From Granulicella sp. (GTDB lineage Bacteria > Acidobacteriota > Terriglobia > Terriglobales > Acidobacteriaceae): a stretch of 49,603 nt of DNA. Positions 43,180 through 49,603 of this stretch are shown one piece after another. The stretch is taken from the NCBI GenBank assembly GCA_025357875.1, contig JANYLK010000104.1, forward strand, positions 1 through 49,603, read 5' to 3'. Both the position numbers and the translations under genes were made by a program. Below the pieces are notes generated by a model, which did no database searches, was not told the DNA's origin, and saw nothing but the letters and a program-made list of their open reading frames with translations. The first letter of the stretch is position 1, and the number at the start of each line of letters is the position of its first letter.

Positions 43180-43368
43180 GTGAACAAGCCCACTCTCTTC
43201 GCTATTGGGATCGCCCTCATCGGGATTCCGCTCTCTCTTCACGCTCAAACAGGGTGTACTGATTCTCCTGAGAACCCCACGGCAATCCTCGGGCTTGTCG
43301 GAGGCGCTGGCGCTCTTTTTGCCTCTCTTAGAAATCGCCATAAGGCGAACAAAGCGGCTCGTAAGTAA
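43180..43368 (+). CDS. PExPT-CTERM-like mini-protein
   Basis: A 62-residue secreted protein that is little more than two sorting signals. It begins at GTG with AGGGG upstream. Residues 1-22 are a signal peptide (LFAIGIALIGIPLSLHAQ). After a short link (TGCTDS) come PENPTAILGLVGGAGALFASL and a basic tail (RNRHKANKAARK). Motif, transmembrane helix, basic cluster is the layout of PEP-CTERM/PExPT-CTERM surface-sorting signals processed by exosortase-type enzymes. A longer frame from 43120 is open but lacks the signal at its start. It is 31 bp ahead of the lipoprotein gene and under operator copy 8. Confidence 0.7.
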   Translation: MNKPTLFAIGIALIGIPLSLHAQTGCTDSPENPTAILGLVGGAGALFASLRNRHKANKAARK

Positions 43369-43399
43369 ACCCCGTCGACGGATCCCTCGGAGGAGACCA

Positions 43400-45487
43400 A
43401 TGGTCATTTGTTCTTCAACAAGTGCAAAATGGGCAGCCGGAGCTGTTTTAGCAGGACTCTCGCTGCTTATGACTGGGTGCGGAATTCAGGACCTCGCTCC
43501 GGAAACTGCAACTGACACTCCAATGGCACTTGCTGGAATAGCCCGAGGAGGCCAGCAGCCTATCGTTGGCGCAACTGTCACTCTGTATGCGACCCAGGCA
43601 AGCGGTTACGGTGGCACCGCATTACAGCTGGGCACGCCCGTCACAACCGGAGCAGGTGGCACCTTCAGCTTCAACAGTCAGACCATTACTTGTCCTGCAG
43701 GCCAACAGGCGTACATCACGTCCAATGGCGGAAATCCCGGCGCGGGGACCAATAGTAACGCTCTGCTGATGGCCGCGCTTGGTCCATGCGCCAACCTAAC
43801 CAAGAGCACATTCGTCAACATTGACGAAGTCACAACTGTTGCGTCAGCCTATGCGCTCTCTGGGTTTACCAAGATCAGCGGCGCAACAGTAAACGTGACG
43901 ACCAGCGCGACCAATAACAACGGTTCCTCCGGGACCGGCGTAACGGGAAACTACGCCGGTTTGGCGCATGCTTTCGTAAACGCAGCCAATTTGGCCAACA
44001 CGACGAACGGCACCGCGAATGCAGCAACGGTAGCCTCGGGCAGTGTTGGGACCGTGCCTCAACAGGAGATCAACTTTATCGCCGACATGATGGCGACCTG
44101 CGTCAACAGTACGGGTGGAGTCCAAAGCGATGGTAGCGCCTGTGGCAAACTCTTTGCGCTGACACCAGCAAACAATGGTACTTTCCCAACCAATACCCTC
44201 CAATCGATGCTTAACTTGGCACAACGCCCGTACATTAGTGACGCCAATACCACGAGCCTCTATGCGCTGGTCACAGCAACACCACCATTCCCGACAACCT
44301 ACAGTGCAGCGACAGGAACAACCGACTGGACGCTCGCTATCGGTTACAACTACGCTACCTGGAGTCATACCGTCACACAGCCCTGGGCCCTGACTGTGGA
44401 CGCCAATGACGACGCGTGGGTATACGTACCTCCTGTCACCGGGGTATCGCCCATCGTCGAGTTGAGTCCTGCTGGTGTAGTGCAGCCATTACCCACCGCG
44501 ACCTGCGGCACGACCTGTGCCAGCAATATCACGGGCGAGGTCACGGGAGGAGCCTTTGATGCCACTGGCAACCTCTGGTTGGCGGTTCAAACGGCAACCC
44601 CGGGGCTATACAAGTACGTGCCTTCCTCCGGCAACTTCACGTTCTATATTTCCAACGTTACTGGCGGCACCGGTAGCGGCACTGTCGGCGTGCCTTACGT
44701 GATGGCCATCGACAAGGCTGGCGACGCGTTCTTCGCTGGCTATAGTCAGGCGGGTTGCCCCAGCACGACATGCCAGCCGGCCGAACTGCTCGCTGGAGGG
44801 AGCGCGCTCACCGTTAGCTTTGGCAGCAATAGCCTCGTCCCTCAGATATCGGGAGGCGTGCAGGGTATCGCAATCGACAACACTACAAATGCAACGGCTG
44901 GTAACGTAATTGTCGCTGGTACCGCATCCACGTCTAACATAGGAATCTTTACCCCGGGCTCGCCGACCACGCCGGCCAGCTACACCGAAATTGGGGAAAC
45001 CGGAGCATTTGCACCCACCGGCGTCGCCATCGACTCGCAGAGCAATATTTGGATGGTGAATTCCTGCGGCAACTGCAACGGTTCCCATACCTCGGGCCTC
45101 TACCAATTGAATTCGGCCGGTGGAGCTTACTCCGGCTTTCCAGCAACCAGCGGCCTATCCAATGCGCGTTACCTGGCAATCGATGGCGCCAAAAACGTGT
45201 TCATCTCGGACTTTGACGGAGACGGGATCGTTGAATACAACACCACGAGGGCGTCCTTTGTCTCGCCTTTGCCACCTAGCTACGACAGCGGCGGCGGCGG
45301 ATACAACTCTGTCGATCGGAACGGAATCTCGGATTCACCACGGGGCATTGCAATCGATAGTGCCGGCGCAATCTGGACTTCCAACAGCTTCAACGACGCA
45401 CCCACGTTTGAGGTTGTCCAGACCCTGGGTGTGGCTGCACCCACTGTCGCAGTGCAGGCACTTGGCAAATACAACACGCTTCCGTAA
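43400..45487 (+). CDS. Lipoprotein with NHL/Vgb-like beta-propeller
   Basis: A 695-residue exported lipoprotein of unknown role. GGAGGAG precedes the ATG at 43400; the open frame begins further up but would skip the signal. The N-terminus WAAGAVLAGLSLLMTGC is a lipoprotein signal. Residues about 40-110 look like a carboxypeptidase-regulatory-like or Ig fold (IVGATVTLYATQASG). The second half has repeated blades of the type AFDATGNLWLAVQT, MAIDKAGDAFFAGY, VAIDSQSNIWMVNS, LAIDGAKNVFISDFDGDGIVEY and IAIDSAGAIWTSNSF, a six-bladed NHL/streptogramin-lyase-like propeller. It probably binds a ligand or glycan at the cell surface. Many such proteins occur in Acidobacteriota. Confidence 0.82.
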   Translation: MVICSSTSAKWAAGAVLAGLSLLMTGCGIQDLAPETATDTPMALAGIARGGQQPIVGATVTLYATQASGYGGTALQLGTPVTTGAGGTFSFNSQTITCPAGQQAYITSNGGNPGAGTNSNALLMAALGPCANLTKSTFVNIDEVTTVASAYALSGFTKISGATVNVTTSATNNNGSSGTGVTGNYAGLAHAFVNAANLANTTNGTANAATVASGSVGTVPQQEINFIADMMATCVNSTGGVQSDGSACGKLFALTPANNGTFPTNTLQSMLNLAQRPYISDANTTSLYALVTATPPFPTTYSAATGTTDWTLAIGYNYATWSHTVTQPWALTVDANDDAWVYVPPVTGVSPIVELSPAGVVQPLPTATCGTTCASNITGEVTGGAFDATGNLWLAVQTATPGLYKYVPSSGNFTFYISNVTGGTGSGTVGVPYVMAIDKAGDAFFAGYSQAGCPSTTCQPAELLAGGSALTVSFGSNSLVPQISGGVQGIAIDNTTNATAGNVIVAGTASTSNIGIFTPGSPTTPASYTEIGETGAFAPTGVAIDSQSNIWMVNSCGNCNGSHTSGLYQLNSAGGAYSGFPATSGLSNARYLAIDGAKNVFISDFDGDGIVEYNTTRASFVSPLPPSYDSGGGGYNSVDRNGISDSPRGIAIDSAGAIWTSNSFNDAPTFEVVQTLGVAAPTVAVQALGKYNTLP

Positions 45488-45877
45488 GGGGATAATTTCG
45501 GGGCAATCTGAGAGTGTGGCAATTGACGCAAACAACTGCCACCCTTTATTTCACCCCAAGGCGTCGAGTTCATAACAAAGGACCGATGGGTCACTTCACC
45601 GATCCGCGACATCTGTTTCGTCCACGAGGTAACCAGCGTGTGCGAGCTTTCTTGGAGACGCTTAGAATCTACTGGCATGCTTGGACTGAAGTCATCTGGC
45701 CGCAGTTCCGGCATACCCTGCATACGATTCTATTGAGTGACGCATGGCTGAAACTCCAGTCTCCCCTTCGTCTAGTTCTGTGAGAGTTGGCTCGGACAAG
45801 GCGTCTATTTCAATTAGCTTGCCCTGATTGTGAGCAGGGGTCTGCCGTGTCGCGTGTCGTGACACTCGAGGTGCTTC
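45488..45877. other. Intergenic stretch, no gene recognised
   Basis: About 390 bases. Short open frames on both strands (for example 45514-45783) have no ribosome site or known domain. No clear terminator or palindrome copy is seen. Confidence 0.4.
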
Positions 45878-46392
45878 ATGCGTCTTGTCTTTTGTATCTC
45901 GCTCATAATCCTGGTGACATCATCAGGGTGCGGAACTCCTCGCGAACCGGTCAACGGTTCCCAGTTGACGGCTGCTCAGAAGCACAGGATCGAGGACAGT
46001 GTGAAGCACTTCGTCCTCGACGTGGCCCATGACGTCAGCCAGGAGGGGCCTACAGCTTGGCGCAGGCATTTTGCGGACAGCCCGGCCTTCTTCATGGCCG
46101 TCAACGGCCACCTCGTGTTCCCGAACAGCCAATCGGCTACTGAAGGAATCCAAAACTTTGCCCACACCGTCCAGCACATTGACCTGCACGGGGAGATGAC
46201 CTTCGCATAGATTCGCTCACTCCAGATTTGGCGGTGGTTGGCACATCGTGGGTTGAAGTCCAAACCGACCTGAAGGGGCACGAGACAACGACGAGCGGTT
46301 TCTTCACGGCACTGGCAGAAAATAGCAATGGTCAGTGGCAATTCCGGAATGCTCACTGGTCGGAGCCGGTCTCCCTTCCGAAAGTTCCGTGA
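45878..46392 (+). pseudogene. NTF2/SnoaL-like lipoprotein, frameshifted
   Basis: Starts with a lipoprotein signal (LVFCISLIILVTSSGCG) and continues as an NTF2-like fold (QKHRIEDSVKHFVLDVAHDVSQ, FFMAVNGHLVFPNSQSATEGI, HIDLHGEMTF). The frame ends in a TAG at 46207-46209. Reading one base back from TTC gives RIDSLTPDLAVVGTSWVEV, GHETTTSGFFTALAE and NGQWQFRNAHWSEP, the natural remainder of the domain, up to the stop at 46390-46392. A single lost base near 46204 explains it. Members of this fold include a SnoaL-like group of secreted proteins of unknown function. Confidence 0.75.
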
Positions 46393-47038
46393 GATGCCAC
46401 TACGGGGTTGCATGTTGAATTCAACCGGGTTCCACTCGTTAAGTATGGTTACCTCATCGCTTCAGGCGCCTGCACTGCCCTGAGCAAGGAGCGTCGATAA
46501 AGATAGTGTTGCGGGGCAGATCAGGAACAGAATTCGGACTGAAAGTTTTAGTGAAAAGAGTTTTCTGCAGGTCATGTGTAACTCCTTGGGCACAACTTGG
46601 CCGTTAGCCACGTGTGGAATGGGACCTTCGCAACGTAGGCGTCAACTAGTATCGAAGTCAATATCTCCAACGTGGCGCAGCCTTCACTTCGGCCGCATCG
46701 GCTACTAGCCCGAATCGGACTCCTTTGGAAATACTGGGACGGATCTGCCCGTGTATTTGATCGAGTGGCCCAGATCTCTTTTGTATGCAGTCATGGGGCA
46801 ACCCGCCGCACATAACAGCCCAATGATCCACCCGCTCTGTTGTCTAAACATGCTTCCCAGGCGTACCGTTGGCTCTATCGAAGAGGCTACCCGATATCTG
46901 CGCTGAGATTGTTGATGCGGATCAGAACTGCTCGCCTCAGCGTTGTCGATCGAGGGAGGGTACAGATCTTTCATGTAGCATTGGGACGTTTGGATTCAAT
47001 ACGCTCCCATGGTCACTGCTGGCGGAAGACTCAAATTG
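46393..47038. other. Intergenic stretch next to the IS element
   Basis: About 645 bases with only short, unconvincing open frames and no known RNA, palindrome copy or repeat noticed. It may be the remains of genes disturbed by the IS21 insertion. Confidence 0.4.
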
Positions 47039-47192
47039 CCCTCGGTGGTCACCGCAAAACCGGCCATACGTGGTCACTTCAAAACCGGCTATAGAGATTG
47101 GCCTGAGACGTGATTGTTTTACCGTGCCGCGGTGTACTTAGGCAAGGTAGTGTGCTTTTTCCTTCCTGGTGAGCTTTTCGCTTTTGCTTTTC

Positions 47193-47942
47193 TCATTGGC
47201 TTTCACCAGGACTACTGGTTTTAGTTCTCCAACTGCGCGGGCCGCACTTGAGCACGTGTCCGTGATGCAGGAGACGATCCAGCATCGCGGTGACAGCAGC
47301 GCTGTCACCGAGCAGCTTGCCCCAGTCTTCGACGGGTCTGTTCGACGTGAGCAGGGTGCTCGCACGTTCGTAGCGGCGCATGATGATCTCCAGCAGTTCC
47401 TCGGCAGCGGTCAGCGGCAGCTTGCGCATTCCCAGATCGTCGATGATCAGCAGCGGCACAGTAGTCAGCTGCTCCATTAGTTCCTTGCGTTTTCCATCGA
47501 GTGCAGCATCGGCCAGATCCTCCAGCAGTGCGTGGGCCTCGCGATACAACACACGGTAGCCCTGCTGGATGACGGCGTGTCCGATGGCTTGTGCGCAGTG
47601 ACTTTTCCCGCTTCCAGGTGGACCTACGAACAAAGCATCTTCGCGCTTTCCGATCCAGTTCGCGGTGGCCAGTTCGAAGACCAGATTGCGATTCATCCGG
47701 GCGTTGAACTGGAAGTCGAAGTTGTCCAGGCGCTTGTCAGCATCACGGAACTGCGCCTGTTTGTGGCGTCTCTCCAGAAGCCGCTTGCTGCGGCAGTCCA
47801 GTTCATCGGAGACCAGCGTGGAGATCAGGTCGATGGGCGCCATGTTCTCCGATTGTGCTTGCAGAAGGCGGGTTTCCATCACTGCGGCCATGCCGCTCAG
47901 GCGCAGTTGGACAAGCGAGCGATTGAGTTCGATCAGGTTCAT
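47193..47942 (-). CDS. istB: IS21-family helper ATPase IstB
   Basis: A DnaC/DnaA-like AAA+ ATPase that assembles on target DNA and activates the IstA transposase. The 249-residue protein has FVGPPGSGKSHCAQAIGHA (Walker A), LLIIDDLGMRKLPL (Walker B), then ERASTLLTSNRPVEDWGKLLGD (sensor I region) and DRLLHHGHVLKCG near the C-terminus. Its ATG overlaps the istA stop (ATGA), the usual translational coupling. It appears complete. Confidence 0.95.
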   Translation of the reverse strand: MNLIELNRSLVQLRLSGMAAVMETRLLQAQSENMAPIDLISTLVSDELDCRSKRLLERRHKQAQFRDADKRLDNFDFQFNARMNRNLVFELATANWIGKREDALFVGPPGSGKSHCAQAIGHAVIQQGYRVLYREAHALLEDLADAALDGKRKELMEQLTTVPLLIIDDLGMRKLPLTAAEELLEIIMRRYERASTLLTSNRPVEDWGKLLGDSAAVTAMLDRLLHHGHVLKCGPRSWRTKTSSPGESQ

Positions 47943-49498
47943 GGATTGGTTTCCTCGAAGTGGATTCGTTGTTGGATCAGGTCGCGATACTCGGTCAGTT
48001 CGCGGATGAGTGGATCGACTTGCCGCAGGCTCAGAGGAGCCTGCGGCCTGCGCTCCAGATAGCGGCGCACGAAGCGATACTCAGCGACGCGCAGCTCGAG
48101 CGCTGCCGCACAGGCATCGTCCGTAGCCGCGCTGCCATATTTCTTGACCAGTTGGAACACGCCCTGGATGCGACGCATTCCGAGTTCACCCTGGCGGGCA
48201 TGGATGGCATCGCATACGGCTCCTATGTTGGATCCCACCTTGTGCGCACGGGCCAGCAGCTGGAGCAGCTTTAGCGGCGTTCGACGTGGGCGATCAGCAT
48301 CGCGGATGCGATGGCCGCCACGCTTGCCAGCCAGATGCTCGCGCAGCAACTCACCGGTTTTGGGATCAAGCAGACGCACGAACATCGAGTCCCACTGCAC
48401 ATGCACCTGACGCCCTATCCAGCCTGGCGGCGCTCCGTAATAGGCCGCTTCAACTTCGACGCACCCATCCAGATGTACGGTGCGTTCGCCATACTGGTAG
48501 TAGCGGAACGGCTCGAGCGGAAGTGGCTGCAAGAAGGGCTTCTCTTCGGCGATCATCGCCGCCACCTGACGCTTGGTGCGGCCATGGATGCGCTTGTCCG
48601 CCCACTGTTCTTCCCAGTGATCGAGGTAAGCCTGCGCCTCTTCCAGGCTCTCGAACTTCTTGCCCTTCAGTGGCGTCTTTTGTGCATGGGCCACACCCGA
48701 TTCCACTTTTCCTTTTCGATCTGGATCGCGAACTTTGCACGGCAGGGCCGTCACGCCGCAGTGCGCCAGAACGTCCCGATACAGGGGATTCAAGCCAGGG
48801 TCGTAGAAGTCCGCGGACAACACACCTTCGCGGAGGTTATCCAGAACTACGATCCGTGGTGAACCGCCAAGCCGGCGGAAGGCCTTCTCATGCAACTCAG
48901 CCCACACCCGTGCACTCGACCGGAAGGCCAACAGTCGAACACACTTGCGACTCGAGCCCAGCGTCAGCACGAACAGCCGCGTGCGCCGGTACTTGCCGCT
49001 ATCCGGATCGCGTACCATCGGCCCGGTGCCGTAGTCAACCTGGCACTCCTCTCCAGGCCGCGTCTCGATGATCACGCGAGCTTCAGGCGATACCGTTCCA
49101 CGCAACTTGCGCACGAAGCGCTTGACGCTCTGATAGCCGCCCGTGAACCCGTGCGTGTCGACCAGATCCTGGAAGATACCCATCGCGTTGCGGCCCCGCG
49201 ACAGCTCCAGCTCGATCAACTCCCGGTAGGCTTCGCTGCCACTTCCGGAGCGCTTGTCCGTCGGCCCCGAAGGCGTTTTTACCAACAAAAAGCCGGTGGT
49301 CACCTCTATGGCCGGTTTTGCCGGAGAACCGTGTCCCCAACCTCCCGGCCTGCGTAATGCGATCCCGGCCAACCGCAAGTAACCGCCAGCCGTCTCGCGA
49401 CGGACTCCCGTCGCCTCCTCGATCCGCCGCAGGGACCAACCAAGACGCCCCAGCGCAATCACCTGTTCCCGCTTCGACTTTTCCAAGACATTACCCAT
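47939..49498 (-). CDS. istA: IS21-family transposase IstA
   Basis: A DDE transposase of 519 residues. The N-terminal helix-turn-helix (EQVIALGRLGWSLRRIEEATGVRRETAGGYLR) binds the terminal repeats. The catalytic core has GEECQVDYGTGPM (first Asp), RIVVLDNLREGV (second Asp) and RKGKVESGVAHAQ (Glu). The C-terminal part with VEVEAAYYGAPPGWIGRQVHVQWD is typical of the family. All three catalytic acids are present, so the element may be active. Confidence 0.95.
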   Translation of the reverse strand: MGNVLEKSKREQVIALGRLGWSLRRIEEATGVRRETAGGYLRLAGIALRRPGGWGHGSPAKPAIEVTTGFLLVKTPSGPTDKRSGSGSEAYRELIELELSRGRNAMGIFQDLVDTHGFTGGYQSVKRFVRKLRGTVSPEARVIIETRPGEECQVDYGTGPMVRDPDSGKYRRTRLFVLTLGSSRKCVRLLAFRSSARVWAELHEKAFRRLGGSPRIVVLDNLREGVLSADFYDPGLNPLYRDVLAHCGVTALPCKVRDPDRKGKVESGVAHAQKTPLKGKKFESLEEAQAYLDHWEEQWADKRIHGRTKRQVAAMIAEEKPFLQPLPLEPFRYYQYGERTVHLDGCVEVEAAYYGAPPGWIGRQVHVQWDSMFVRLLDPKTGELLREHLAGKRGGHRIRDADRPRRTPLKLLQLLARAHKVGSNIGAVCDAIHARQGELGMRRIQGVFQLVKKYGSAATDDACAAALELRVAEYRFVRRYLERRPQAPLSLRQVDPLIRELTEYRDLIQQRIHFEETNP

Positions 49499-49603
49499 GC
49501 CAACTGAGGCTAATTTTCCCCGTCGGAGCTAATGTCTTAGGCGGTTTCTCTATGGCCGGTTTTGAGGTGACCCTCTATGGCCGGATTTGGGTGACCCCCG
49601 AGG

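Larger units (their letters stand above)
47039..49603 (-). mobile_element. IS21-family insertion sequence (reaches window end)
   Basis: An istA-istB pair flanked by inverted ends with repeated motifs. The left end (47039-47097) has GGTCACCGCAAAACCGGCCAT then GGTCACTTCAAAACCGGCTAT. The right end (about 49545-49603), read in reverse, has GGTCACCCAAATCCGGCCAT then GGTCACCTCAAAACCGGCCAT. Two tandem copies of a repeat of about 20 bp at each end is a mark of IS21 elements. The right end coincides with the last base of the window, so the exact boundary and target duplication cannot be seen. Confidence 0.85.

Noticed and set aside
1-49603. CRISPR arrays, rRNA or tRNA genes
   Set aside because: No regularly spaced direct repeats, no rRNA-like conserved blocks and no tRNA-like TTCGA/cloverleaf segment were recognised by reading; a dedicated scan would be needed to exclude a tRNA.

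Overview
The window looks like a chromosome segment of an Acidobacteriota soil bacterium (class Terriglobia or close). The reasons are an Oar-type TonB receptor with an N-terminal carboxypeptidase-regulatory-like domain, ASPM/SPD-2/Hydin-type (choice-of-anchor D) repeats on an exported hydrolase, a tiny PExPT-CTERM-like protein, many exported sulfatases and glycosidases, and moderately high GC. This taxonomic call is an inference from gene content. No rRNA, tRNA or CRISPR array was recognised.

Layout. Positions 1-5.96 kb are an accessory margin: a small coiled-coil/winged-helix protein, a serine recombinase, a protein of unknown function with an internal repeat, a leucine-rich-repeat-variant protein, a formylglycine-generating enzyme (FGE), then a mosaic of dead pieces (IS481-type transposase, IS3-type transposase, sulfatase fragment). 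Positions 5.94-45.5 kb form one large catabolic locus. From left to right it holds sulfatase 1 (-), a CocE/NonD lipoprotein hydrolase (-), a CehA/McbA-type metallohydrolase (+, two frameshifts), etfA (frameshifted) and etfB with a clan GH-A-like lipoprotein (-), and a second, frameshifted GH-A paralogue (-). Next come sulfatase 2 and an exported alpha/beta hydrolase (+), then a tight five-gene operon (-) of HpaB-like flavin monooxygenase, flavin reductase, DUF2848 protein, cupin and amidase. After these are a MarR regulator and a class III aminotransferase (+), an ALDH7/antiquitin-like dehydrogenase (-), the TonB receptor and a GH29 fucosidase (+), a GH110-like alpha-galactosidase (-), GH3 plus glutaryl-CoA-type dehydrogenase (+), and a CTERM mini-protein plus a lipoprotein beta-propeller (+). 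A frameshifted NTF2-like lipoprotein follows, and an IS21-family element (istA, istB) runs to the end of the window.

Main discovery. Eight copies of a 19-bp palindrome, consensus TAGTYAAGTNACYTKACTA, lie only between genes and sit in front of nearly every transcription unit of the locus. Several lie between divergent units. In the clearest cases the palindrome contains the -35 box (TTGACT or TTAACT) and a -10 box follows after 17 bp. The only classical regulator in the locus is the MarR protein in its middle, and its own start is overlapped by a related inverted repeat. I infer one regulon, probably repressed by this MarR protein, that ties outer-membrane import, desulfation, deglycosylation, ester/amide hydrolysis, aromatic hydroxylation, transamination, aldehyde oxidation and acyl-CoA oxidation into one scavenging programme. 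The substrate is not shown by the sequence; a sulfated, fucose/galactose-bearing glycoconjugate or a decorated aromatic/amide compound would fit.

Caution. At least five conserved genes carry single-base frameshifts, four of them at homopolymer runs. This suggests either uncorrected assembly indels or recent decay, and it limits confidence in the exact gene models.
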